A DNA stretch of 33,293 nt from Clostridia bacterium (lineage in GTDB: Bacteria; Bacillota; Clostridia; Lachnospirales; Bianqueaceae). Made by a program: the position numbers and the translations under genes. Under the pieces are notes generated by a model. That model searched no databases. It was not told the DNA's origin and saw nothing but the letters and a program-made list of their open reading frames with translations. The stretch is taken from contig CAAFMN010000103.1 in assembly GCA_900764045.1 (NCBI GenBank), positions 1-33,293 of the forward strand. The letters are read 5' to 3'. Below, piece by piece: positions 7,928 to 15,548 of this stretch (position 1 is its first letter; every line of letters begins with the position of its first letter).

Positions 7928-7960
7928 AAATACACAAATTCAATACTCAGGAGGTAGTTC

Positions 7961-8884
7961 ATGAGACACTTTTTGAATCCATTGGACTTCAGCGTAGAGG
8001 AGCTGGAACAGGTTTTGGCCCTGGCCGAACAGATTCGCCAGCATCCGGAGGAATACGCCCATGTCGCCGACGGCAAGAAGCTGGCCACTCTGTTCTATGA
8101 GCCCAGCACCCGTACAAGACTCAGCTTTGAGGCTGCTATGCTCAATCTGGGCGGTAAAACGCTTGGATTCCATTCTGCGGACTCCAGTTCCGCGTCAAAG
8201 GGCGAAAGTGTAGCCGATACCATCCGTATCATTTCCTGTTACGCTGATATCGTTGCCATGCGTCATCCCAAAGAGGGTGCTCCGCTGGTTGCTTCGCAAT
8301 TCAGCCGCATTCCGGTAATCAACGCCGGCGACGGGGGACACCAGCATCCGACACAGACTCTAACGGACCTTCTGACAATTCGTTCTCTGAAAGGACGGCT
8401 GGATCATCTTACTATCGGCCTGTGCGGAGATCTGAAGTTCGGCCGTACCGTACACTCACTGATCAACGCCCTCTCCCGCTATGAAGGCATTCGTTTTGTA
8501 CTGATCTCTCCGGAGGTTCTGCGCGTTCCTACTTATGTTTTGCAGGATGTCTTGGAGGCTAAGCACATTCCCTACACGGAAACCACTGAATTGGAGCCCG
8601 CTCTGCCGGAGTTGGATATTCTGTACATGACCCGTGTGCAGCAGGAACGTTTCTTTAGCGAAGACGAATATCTCCGTCTGAAGGACAGCTACATTCTGGA
8701 CAAGGCCAAAATGAAGCTGGCGCCCCAGGATATGTATGTGCTGCATCCGCTGCCCCGTGTCAATGAAATCAGTCCGGAATTGGATGATGATCCGAGAGCG
8801 GCTTATTTTTACCAGGCTCAATGCGGCGTTTACGCCCGTATGGCTCTGATTATGACCCTGCTGGGGCTGAAGAAAGGAGAGTGA
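7961..8884 (+). CDS. pyrB: Aspartate carbamoyltransferase catalytic subunit
   Basis: Joins carbamoyl phosphate to L-aspartate, the first committed step of pyrimidine synthesis. The 307-residue length is standard. Visible active-site motifs are STRTR (49-53, carbamoyl phosphate binding), the SASKGES loop (77-83), HPTQ (129-132), TRVQQERF near 224 and HPLPR (262-266). AGGAGG lies upstream at normal spacing. It heads a five-gene run and is followed immediately by pyrI, whose ribosome site lies inside the end of pyrB, so the two are coupled. This matches the allosteric holoenzyme found in enterics, Bacteroidota and many Clostridia. Confidence 0.97.
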   Translation: MRHFLNPLDFSVEELEQVLALAEQIRQHPEEYAHVADGKKLATLFYEPSTRTRLSFEAAMLNLGGKTLGFHSADSSSASKGESVADTIRIISCYADIVAMRHPKEGAPLVASQFSRIPVINAGDGGHQHPTQTLTDLLTIRSLKGRLDHLTIGLCGDLKFGRTVHSLINALSRYEGIRFVLISPEVLRVPTYVLQDVLEAKHIPYTETTELEPALPELDILYMTRVQQERFFSEDEYLRLKDSYILDKAKMKLAPQDMYVLHPLPRVNEISPELDDDPRAAYFYQAQCGVYARMALIMTLLGLKKGE

Positions 8885-8889
8885 TCCAC

Positions 8890-9318
8890 ATGCTGAATGT
8901 CGGTAAAATGGAGGAAGGCATCGTACTGGACCATATCAAAGCCGGTTACAGTATGGAGATCTACAAGTATCTGCAGCTGGACAAGCTGGACTGCAGCGTT
9001 GCCATCATCAAAAACGCGGTAAGCAAAAAGATGGGCCGCAAGGACATTATCAAGATTCAGGGAGGACTGGATCTGGTGGACCTTGATGTTCTGGGCTATA
9101 TTGACCACAATATCACGATCAGCATTATCCGCGGCGGAGAGATTGTTGAGAAAAAATCTCTGTCCCTTCCGAAAAAGATTACAAATGTAATCCGCTGCCG
9201 GAATCCTCGCTGTATCACCTCCTTGGAGCCCGGACTGGATCATGTTTTTGTACTGACCGATCCGGTGCATGAGACCTATCGCTGCCGGTACTGCGAAGAG
9301 AAATACGACAATCGGTAA
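8890..9318 (+). CDS. pyrI: Aspartate carbamoyltransferase regulatory subunit
   Basis: The regulatory chain that binds nucleotide effectors and holds the PyrB trimers together through a zinc domain. The 142-residue protein has an N-terminal nucleotide-binding half (DKLDCSVAIIKNAVSKKMGRKD region) and a C-terminal zinc site of four cysteines at 103, 108, 132 and 135 (CRNPRC and CRYC). I chose the ATG at 8890, 5 bases after the pyrB stop, because AGGAGA lies 8 bases upstream and MLNVGKMEEGIVLDHI matches the family N-terminus; the frame could start at 8821 but that lies inside pyrB. Its presence predicts feedback control by CTP or UTP. Confidence 0.96.
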   Translation: MLNVGKMEEGIVLDHIKAGYSMEIYKYLQLDKLDCSVAIIKNAVSKKMGRKDIIKIQGGLDLVDLDVLGYIDHNITISIIRGGEIVEKKSLSLPKKITNVIRCRNPRCITSLEPGLDHVFVLTDPVHETYRCRYCEEKYDNR

Positions 9319-9323
9319 TTGCC

Positions 9324-9905
9324 ATGGGACTTTTAACCTGGAAGGGCGGAACCCTGGAGGCGCCTCTGCCTCCGGCCCTGGTCTCCTGCGGCACACCGGA
9401 ACATCCTAATGTATTAACTATTGCATGGACGGGAATCGTCAACACGATCCCGCCCATGACTTATATTTCTGTAAGGCCGGAACGATACTCTTACGACCTT
9501 ATCAAAAACAGCGGCGAATTTGTCATTAACCTTCCGACGGAGGAATTGGTTCCTGCGATCGATTTCTGCGGTGTAAAAAGCAACCGTGATCTGGATAAAA
9601 TCGCCGCATGCGGTCTGCATACCGAACCGGGAGAGACAGTACAGGCGCCCTTGATTCTGGAGAGTCCTGTACACCTCGAATGCAAGGTCCGTCAGGTTCT
9701 GCCGCTGGGTTCTCACGATATGTTTTTAGCTGACATCACCGCGGTTCGTGTGGATGAAGACTATATGGACGCCAACGGGCGCTTGTGTATGGAGCGGTGC
9801 CATTTGGCCGCCTATATCCATGGGACCTACTACTCCATCGGTCAGGCTCTCGGCACCTTTGGCTTCTCCGTCAAAAAGAAACAGGAAAAGAGGAAATCAT
9901 CATGA
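9324..9905 (+). CDS. Flavin reductase-like FMN-binding protein
   Basis: A 193-residue protein of the flavin reductase-like (FMN-binding split barrel) family, with the usual order: a short N-terminal strand, APLPPALVSCG, ITIAWTG-like NVLTIAWTGIVN, PPMTYISVRPERYSY, then EFVINLP and the FCGVKS(N)RDLDK segment. Proteins of this kind bind FMN and serve as flavin reductases or partners of unknown oxidoreductases. The start lies 5 bases after the pyrI stop with only a poor ribosome site, so translation is probably coupled to pyrI. It overlaps the next gene by 4 bp (ATGA). No direct role in pyrimidine synthesis is known to me; one possibility is redox support for a dihydroorotate dehydrogenase, but no pyrD lies in the window. 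Confidence 0.8.
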   Translation: MGLLTWKGGTLEAPLPPALVSCGTPEHPNVLTIAWTGIVNTIPPMTYISVRPERYSYDLIKNSGEFVINLPTEELVPAIDFCGVKSNRDLDKIAACGLHTEPGETVQAPLILESPVHLECKVRQVLPLGSHDMFLADITAVRVDEDYMDANGRLCMERCHLAAYIHGTYYSIGQALGTFGFSVKKKQEKRKSS

Positions 9906-10813
9906 AAACGGTCGCACTTTTAGGTGCCGGTGCTGTCGGTGCCTATTTTATCTGGGGCATGGCAGAGCCTCTGGGAGAAGACTTCTGCGTTATCGCAAGA
10001 GGCAGCCGCAAAAGCCGTCTGGAACAGGAAGGGCTGATCATTAACGGTCAGCGCACCTTCTTTCCTGTAAGGACGCCGGAGGAAGCGCATGGAGTGGATC
10101 TGCTGCTTATCTCCGTCAAATACAATGCTCTTCCGGATATTCTTTCCGACATCGCAGCCATTGTTGATGATCATACCGCCGTCATCAGCCTGATCAACGG
10201 AGTGGACAGTGAAGAGGTCATCGGACGGTATATCGGTATGGATCACATGCTCTACGCGATGATGCGGATCTCCGCCGAGCGCCGCGATAATGATATTTTC
10301 TTTGATCCCGCGGTAACTGACGGCGTATTCTTCGGTGAAAAGGACAACAGTGTACCTACTGCCCGAGTGCAGGAGGTTCTGGAGCTTATGGGCCGCACTC
10401 AAGCCAATCACCACTTCGTACCCGATATCATGCGCTCGATCTGGATCAAATACGCCGGCAATGTCTCCAACAATCTGCCGCAGGCCATCATCGGCGCCGG
10501 TGTTGGGATCTATGTCGTAAGCAGCCATGCCGCATATATAGCGGAGCGCTTATGGAATGAGGTTGCCGCTCTAGCGGCGCTCCGCGGTATCGATGTCGGT
10601 CCCTTCGTTCCCGGCGCGTGGGCAGGCCGAAAAACCTCCCGTTTTTCAACATTACAGGATCTGGACAACAGGCGGCATACCGAGATCGATATGCTCGCCG
10701 GAACCACGATTCGTCTGTCACAGGATGCCGGACTCTCTGCCCCGTTCTGCGAATTTGCCTATCATGCCATTAAGGCCTTAGAAGAAAAAGGAGACGGTAA
10801 GTTTAATTTTTAA
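9902..10813 (+). CDS. Ketopantoate-reductase-like dehydrogenase
   Basis: A 303-residue member of the 2-dehydropantoate 2-reductase (PanE/ApbA) family. GAGAVG at 8-13 is the NADP-binding Rossmann loop. WIKYAGNVSNN has the expected catalytic Lys183 and nearby Asn residues, and TLQDLDNRRHTEID near 250 is the conserved C-terminal substrate segment. Ketopantoate reductase makes pantoate for coenzyme A, but the family has many paralogues acting on other 2-oxo acids. No panB or panC is nearby, and the next gene is lyase-like, so I leave the symbol empty. The ATG at 9902 overlaps the previous stop (ATGA) and has an AGAGGA site; the frame extending to 9785 lies wholly inside the previous gene. Confidence 0.85.
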   Translation: MKTVALLGAGAVGAYFIWGMAEPLGEDFCVIARGSRKSRLEQEGLIINGQRTFFPVRTPEEAHGVDLLLISVKYNALPDILSDIAAIVDDHTAVISLINGVDSEEVIGRYIGMDHMLYAMMRISAERRDNDIFFDPAVTDGVFFGEKDNSVPTARVQEVLELMGRTQANHHFVPDIMRSIWIKYAGNVSNNLPQAIIGAGVGIYVVSSHAAYIAERLWNEVAALAALRGIDVGPFVPGAWAGRKTSRFSTLQDLDNRRHTEIDMLAGTTIRLSQDAGLSAPFCEFAYHAIKALEEKGDGKFNF

Positions 10814-10828
10814 TAAGGAGGTTCACCT

Positions 10829-11989
10829 ATGTACACACCTATGAATTCCAAGCACTTCACCAGGCATGTCGATGCAGGCGGTGCGCATTACTGGGTACTC
10901 TCCACCCGTGTCGCTCCCATTCAGCAGGGATTTTACTTCGTCAATTCCGGTTATTCAGATGACGGCCGGTACCTGTGGTTCTATTGCGCTTTTCCACCGG
11001 CAGAAGGTCATTGCGCCGGCGTTGTGGATTTTCTAACGGATGAAGTCCGTTATTTCCCGGAAACGCGCGGTTCCGGATGGATGGTTGACGGACGTACCGG
11101 TGATCTGTACTGGGCCTGTACCGAAGGCATCTATGTGCGTTCTCCTCATCCGCAGGACAAAGCTCGGAAGATTGCCGATCTTCCCAAGGCTGCCCGCATT
11201 GCCAAGCCTTCCGAAGCCGGGACCCATCTGACTTTTACTCCGGATCATCAGGAGATCCTGACCGATATTCAGACCGCACAAGGCAGCTTTATCGGCACCT
11301 TCCGGATTCAGGACGGCAGTTACACTCTCTGGTACCGCACACAGCGCGGAACGCCCTATAATCACGCGCAGATTTGTCCCACCAATGGGGATCTGTGCAT
11401 GTGCGCCCACGAGTATTCCTACAATTCTCTGACAGGTCAGAATGACCCGCCTCCTCTGACGGAAGATGGGATCTATCCCCGTCTTCAGCTGATTCATCGT
11501 GACGGTCAGCGTGAGATGCGGATTCCCTATGCTAACTCCGTAACCCATGAATGGTGGAACACGAACGGCAGTGCGATCTATTATTGTTCCTCCAATAGCA
11601 TCGTACGCGACCGCCTGGGCGAACATACAGCCGAAGTTGTCTGCCATATCCCGATTGAAGGCGGCAACGGCACTTGGCATGCCCATTGCACCAAGGATGA
11701 AAAATACTTCGTTGTAGACGGTTCATATCCTTACGAGGGTCTAAGCTGGTGGCGTGGCTGTCCGTCCGTGGTCCGTTTCTGGAATGACACAAGCAAACGC
11801 CTGATTCCGGTTCTGACCTGCAATCCTGTAGTTGAGGGATGGACGCCGGAACATCCGTCCATTTACCATATTGATCCCCATCCGCGTTTTGTACTGGATG
11901 ACCGTCTGGTAACCTTTACCACGACCATCTACGGCCGTGTGGACCTGGCTGTCGCAGAGACCGCCGAGCTTATTGAACTCAGTAAATAA
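10829..11989 (+). CDS. Oligogalacturonate-lyase-like beta-propeller protein (PL22-like)
   Basis: A 386-residue protein built of repeated beta-strand blocks, like the seven-bladed propellers of oligogalacturonate lyases. Histidines and acids fall in family-like places: NHAQ (His179), AHEYS (His194-Glu195), THEWW (His240-Glu241), WHAH (284-286), then HPSIYHIDPHPRF near 342-351. In PL22 such residues bind Mn and perform beta-elimination on unsaturated uronate dimers. No signal peptide, so cytoplasmic. AAGGAGG ribosome site. Last gene of the pyrB run and closed by a strong hairpin. The pairing with a 2-oxo-acid reductase-like gene would suit uronate breakdown, but that is inference; sequence divergence leaves room for another substrate. 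Confidence 0.65.
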   Translation: MYTPMNSKHFTRHVDAGGAHYWVLSTRVAPIQQGFYFVNSGYSDDGRYLWFYCAFPPAEGHCAGVVDFLTDEVRYFPETRGSGWMVDGRTGDLYWACTEGIYVRSPHPQDKARKIADLPKAARIAKPSEAGTHLTFTPDHQEILTDIQTAQGSFIGTFRIQDGSYTLWYRTQRGTPYNHAQICPTNGDLCMCAHEYSYNSLTGQNDPPPLTEDGIYPRLQLIHRDGQREMRIPYANSVTHEWWNTNGSAIYYCSSNSIVRDRLGEHTAEVVCHIPIEGGNGTWHAHCTKDEKYFVVDGSYPYEGLSWWRGCPSVVRFWNDTSKRLIPVLTCNPVVEGWTPEHPSIYHIDPHPRFVLDDRLVTFTTTIYGRVDLAVAETAELIELSK

Positions 11990-11993
11990 AGCA

Positions 11994-12027
11994 AATGAGC
12001 TGTCGCACTAACGTGCGACAGCTCATT
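11994..12027. terminator. Terminator between convergent genes
   Basis: A 15 bp perfect stem starting AATGAGCTGTCGCAC with a 4-nt loop TAAC. It lies between the propeller gene (plus) and the DUF3137-like gene (minus) and can serve both; the T-runs are short. Confidence 0.8.
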
Positions 12028-12029
12028 CC

Positions 12030-12779
12030 TTATGTATCGTTCCGAATAAGATCCAGCGTCCGCTGCATCTTTCGCAGCGACAGAACATAGCTTTTCCGTA
12101 CTGCGTCGAGATCCTGCGGATTCACATCTCCGGCAACAGCGGCAAATCCATAATCCGTCTCAATCGCCAGAGAAAACACATCTCCCTTCCAATAAGACCC
12201 TCGAAGCTGCCCCTCCACTGCCTGCTCCAGCTGCCGAAGCCGTGATTCAGACGCTGTTTTCGACGTGATTTTGCACCGAATGACCAGTCCCCGAAACACT
12301 TTGTTGCGGTATGTTTCGCGCCCTTCCCTCGGATGTCTTCTTTCGTATACATGATTCAAGCGAACATTGGCCGCTGAGAAATGAACCCCTTGATATAGTC
12401 CTTCATGGTAGTTTTCTACTTCGCATTCCTCCCACTGTCCATCCGCCAGGCGGAATTCCTCCATACTCTGCCGATCGATACGCATCTCCTCCGTCTGTAA
12501 TTCCGGTCCAAATGCTCTCGTTAGCTCTGTTCGGAAGAAATCTCCCAGCTGTTCCGTCATCAATGCCTTGAGCTTTTTCAGAGACCTGTCCCGCAAAAAG
12601 AGAATACAGCAGAGACCGCCAAAGAAGAGGGCTGCCACTAAGATTGCCTTCAAAACTCTGTCATTTACCACAAAATAGGCAATCAGTCCTCCTATTGTAC
12701 CGATCAAACCTAGGATCTGCCAAAGTTTTGCCATCCGCTGATATTGTCCCAACCGTTTCGAGAGTTCCTCGTCGCTCAT
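12030..12779 (-). CDS. DUF3137-like membrane protein
   Basis: A 249-residue protein of unknown function. Two adjacent hydrophobic helices (about 19-38 and 42-62) are followed by a soluble domain with features of the DUF3137 family: an acidic approach, YHEGLYQGVHFSAANVRLNH, a basic stretch and the VFRGLVIRCKI strand. A tail of charged helices follows. The topology suggests a two-helix hairpin with the large domain inside. The ATG has a GGAGAG site 9 bases upstream. Transcribed alone, convergent with the pyrB run and divergent from the glycyl radical enzyme operon. The family has no established biochemical role that I know of. Confidence 0.65.
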   Translation of the reverse strand: MSDEELSKRLGQYQRMAKLWQILGLIGTIGGLIAYFVVNDRVLKAILVAALFFGGLCCILFLRDRSLKKLKALMTEQLGDFFRTELTRAFGPELQTEEMRIDRQSMEEFRLADGQWEECEVENYHEGLYQGVHFSAANVRLNHVYERRHPREGRETYRNKVFRGLVIRCKITSKTASESRLRQLEQAVEGQLRGSYWKGDVFSLAIETDYGFAAVAGDVNPQDLDAVRKSYVLSLRKMQRTLDLIRNDT

Positions 12780-12813
12780 AATTTCTCTCCTTTCGCTTCA
12801 AATCCTATAGTAA

Positions 12814-12842
12814 AGTATACCGCAAACTATAGAAAAAAACAA
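12814..12842 (-). promoter_or_regulatory. Promoter of the DUF3137-like gene
   Basis: On the minus strand TTGTTT (12837-12842), a 17 bp spacer, then TATACT (12814-12819), about 35 bases before the ATG. Confidence 0.6.
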
Positions 12843-12930
12843 CCGGCCACTGCTCCGCGTCTGGCATGAGATTCGACGACGGATTTGTTTGTTTTTTCTT
12901 TGTTCTTGTTGCTTCTTCTGCAACTTTAGA

Positions 12931-12959
12931 TTGACAAACCCTGTTGTCTGTTATACAAT
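12931..12959 (+). promoter_or_regulatory. Promoter of the glycyl radical enzyme operon
   Basis: Perfect TTGACA (12931-12936), 17 bp spacer, TACAAT (12954-12959). It lies 52 bases upstream of the first ATG. I found no clear inverted repeat or riboswitch-like fold around it. The rest of the 232 bp gap between the divergent genes holds only the opposing promoter. Confidence 0.85.
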
Positions 12960-13011
12960 AGAGATACGATAAATAAGTATAGTTTTCCATCATCGAATAA
13001 AGGAGCCGCTT

Positions 13012-15540
13012 ATGAATCATCTATATTCTGAAGACATCGCCAAGAGCCCGCGTATTCCAAGACTGATCGAGCATCTGTATGCCAAGATGCCTGTCGTCGA
13101 GGCGGATCGTGCTGTTCTGTTGACTGAATCCTATAAAGAAACCGAAGGTGAGCCGATCATCATCCGGCGCGCCAAGGCATTTGATCATATCTGCCGCAAT
13201 ATCCCGATCATCATCCGTCCGGACGAGCTGATCGTAGGCAGTTCCTCTCAGGCGCCCCGCGGCTGTCAGGTCTTTCCGGAGTTTTCCTTTGAATGGCTGG
13301 AGTCGGAATTTGATACGATGGAGCACCGTACCGCGGATCCGTTTTATATCGCAGACGAGACCAAGAAGACACTGCATGAGGTCTATAAATATTGGAAGGG
13401 CCGGACGACCAGTGAACTGGCGACTTCCTATATGGCTCCTGAGACGCTGCTGGCAATGGAGCATAATATCTTCACTCCCGGCAACTATTTCTATAACGGC
13501 GTAGGTCATGTGACCGTTTGCTACGGTCGTATCGCCCGTGAGGGTCTGGAATCCATCAAGGCACAGGCTGCCGAAGCGCTGTCCCATTGCAGCTTTGGCG
13601 ACGCCGATTACGCCCGCCGGACACATTTTCTGCAGGCTGTCATCCTTTCCTGTGAAGCCGCCTGCGTATATGCCGAGCGCTACGCGGCGCTGGCTCGTAG
13701 TGAAGCCGCTGCCTGCAATGATCCCGTTCGCCGGGATGAATTGCTCAAAATCGCCGAAAACTGCGACCGTGTTCCCCGTCAGGGTGCGCGCAGCTTTTAC
13801 GAGGCTTGTCAATCCTTCTGGTTTATTCAGCAGCTGCTGCAGTTGGAGTCCAGCGGCCACTCGATCTCTCCGGGACGCTTTGATCAGTATATGTATCCCT
13901 TCTTTAAGCATGATTTGGATCACGGACTAATTACTCGGGAAGCCGCGCAGGAGATCATGGACTGCGTATGGGTTAAGCTCAATGACTTGAACAAAATTCG
14001 TGACGCCGCTTCGGCCGAAGGCTTTGCCGGCTACAGTCTGTTCCAGAACCTGATTGCCGGCGGACAGACACCGGAGGGATTGGACGCGACCAACGACCTG
14101 TCCTTTATGTGTATCCAGGCAACCATGCATGTACTGCTTCCGCAGCCTTCCTTCTCTGTTCGTGTCTGGAACGGCTCTCCTGAAGAATTTTTGCTGAAGG
14201 CAGCGGAGCTGACCCGTACCGGCGTCGGCCTGCCCGCTTATTATAATGATGAAGTCATTATCCCCGCGCTACTCAGCCGCGGACTGACCATGGAGGATGC
14301 CCGAGACTACAATATCATCGGCTGCGTAGAACCTCAAAAATCCGGGAAAACCGAAGGCTGGCACGATGCCGCTTTCTTCAATATGTGCCGTCCGTTGGAG
14401 CTGGTATTCTCCAATGGCATGGACAAGGGCGTACAGGTTGGCCTGCAGACCGGTGATGTTACCAAGATGCAGACCTTCGATGAATTCTATGACGCCTATA
14501 AAAAACAAATGAACTATATGCTGAGTCTCCTCGTCAACGCGGACAACGCGATCGACGTGGCTCACGCGGAACGTTGTCCTCTGCCCTTCCTGTCCGGTAT
14601 GATCGAAGACTGTATCGGACGCGGCAAGAGTGTGCAGGAGGGCGGCGCTGTGTATAACTTTACCGGGCCGCAGGGCTTCGGTATCGCCAATATGGCGGAT
14701 TCTCTCTATGCGGTCAAAACTCTTGTTTTCGATGAGCATAAGCTGTCCATGGCGGATCTGCGGGACGCGCTTGCCAATAACTTCGGCAAACTCCGTACTC
14801 CGGAGGAAGCGCAAGAGATCACTGCCGACCTTGCCAAGGCTCTGGCCGCCGACGGCATTGTCCTGAACGAGGATCAGATTCGCTCCATGTACCAGACGGC
14901 GCGTACCGGCGGTATCCCCGAGGAGAAGCGCCTCAAGTATGAAGCTATCCGCAGCATGCTGGAGGATGTGCCCAAATTCGGCAACGATATTCCAGAGGTA
15001 GACGCTTTTGCCAGAGACGTGGCCTACACCTATACCCGGCCGCTTCAATACTATAAGAATCCGCGCGGCGGACAGTTCCAGGCGGGTCTGTACCCTGTAT
15101 CCGCCAATGTTCCTCTGGGCGCGCAGACCGGCGCGACACCGGACGGCCGCTATGCCGGAACTCCGGTAGCAGACGGCGTATCTCCTTCCGCCGGCCGTGA
15201 TACTCATGGACCTACGGCTTCCGCCAACTCCGTGTCCCGTTTGGATCATTATATTGCTTCCAACGGTACGCTCTTTAACATGAAGTTCCATCCTTCGGCT
15301 CTTGCGGGCCGTGAGGGACTCGCCAATTTTGTAGCGCTGATCCGTTCCTATTTCGATCAGAAGGGCAGCCACATGCAGTTTAATGTGGTCAGCCGTGAAA
15401 CGCTGCTGGACGCGCAAAAGCATCCGGAGAAGTATCGTTCTCTGGTCGTCCGCGTCGCGGGCTACAGCGCCCTCTTTACCACACTATCCCGTTCTCTGCA
15501 GGATGATATCATCCGGCGCACAGAGCAGACTTCTATATGA
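13012..15540 (+). CDS. Glycyl radical dehydratase, glycerol/1,2-propanediol type
   Basis: An 842-residue B12-independent radical enzyme predicted to remove water from a vicinal diol, giving an aldehyde. RVAGYS carries the radical Gly817; GCVEP carries the thiyl Cys438 and base Glu440. Substrate-pocket residues known from the clostridial glycerol dehydratase are all present: His166 (GVGHV), His283-Ser284 (GHSIS), and Asp452 (EGWHD). These separate it from pyruvate formate-lyase (Cys-Cys), choline lyase and hydroxyproline dehydratase. It has roughly 50 extra residues (about 590-650) compared with the glycerol enzyme as I remember it, and its length is close to the Roseburia propanediol dehydratase, so propanediol is favoured. 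The N-terminus starts at the canonical place, with no encapsulation-peptide extension. AAGGAG site upstream; first gene of a six-gene operon with its activase. Confidence 0.9.
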   Translation: MNHLYSEDIAKSPRIPRLIEHLYAKMPVVEADRAVLLTESYKETEGEPIIIRRAKAFDHICRNIPIIIRPDELIVGSSSQAPRGCQVFPEFSFEWLESEFDTMEHRTADPFYIADETKKTLHEVYKYWKGRTTSELATSYMAPETLLAMEHNIFTPGNYFYNGVGHVTVCYGRIAREGLESIKAQAAEALSHCSFGDADYARRTHFLQAVILSCEAACVYAERYAALARSEAAACNDPVRRDELLKIAENCDRVPRQGARSFYEACQSFWFIQQLLQLESSGHSISPGRFDQYMYPFFKHDLDHGLITREAAQEIMDCVWVKLNDLNKIRDAASAEGFAGYSLFQNLIAGGQTPEGLDATNDLSFMCIQATMHVLLPQPSFSVRVWNGSPEEFLLKAAELTRTGVGLPAYYNDEVIIPALLSRGLTMEDARDYNIIGCVEPQKSGKTEGWHDAAFFNMCRPLELVFSNGMDKGVQVGLQTGDVTKMQTFDEFYDAYKKQMNYMLSLLVNADNAIDVAHAERCPLPFLSGMIEDCIGRGKSVQEGGAVYNFTGPQGFGIANMADSLYAVKTLVFDEHKLSMADLRDALANNFGKLRTPEEAQEITADLAKALAADGIVLNEDQIRSMYQTARTGGIPEEKRLKYEAIRSMLEDVPKFGNDIPEVDAFARDVAYTYTRPLQYYKNPRGGQFQAGLYPVSANVPLGAQTGATPDGRYAGTPVADGVSPSAGRDTHGPTASANSVSRLDHYIASNGTLFNMKFHPSALAGREGLANFVALIRSYFDQKGSHMQFNVVSRETLLDAQKHPEKYRSLVVRVAGYSALFTTLSRSLQDDIIRRTEQTSI

Positions 15541-15548
15541 GGCAATCT

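Noticed and set aside
7928..7960. PyrR-binding attenuator or other leader control before pyrB
   Set aside because: The leader is only about 27 bases, with no hairpin or T-run.
12843..12930. Possible riboswitch or operator upstream of the glycyl radical enzyme operon
   Set aside because: The stretch lies upstream of the promoter, is pyrimidine-rich and shows no convincing paired stems or inverted repeats.
12805..13020. Small minus-strand frame in the gap before the glycyl radical enzyme
   Set aside because: It runs across both divergent promoters, has no ribosome site and a low-complexity translation.
14269..15423. 384-codon minus-strand open frame
   Set aside because: Antisense shadow of the glycyl radical enzyme, whose motifs are fully conserved.
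13012..15540. Reading the glycyl radical enzyme as pyruvate/2-oxobutyrate formate-lyase (TdcE-like), because it shares an operon with threonine ammonia-lyase and RidA
   Set aside because: It has a single active Cys in GCVEP with the EGWHD and GHSIS dehydratase residues, not the adjacent Cys-Cys of formate-lyases.
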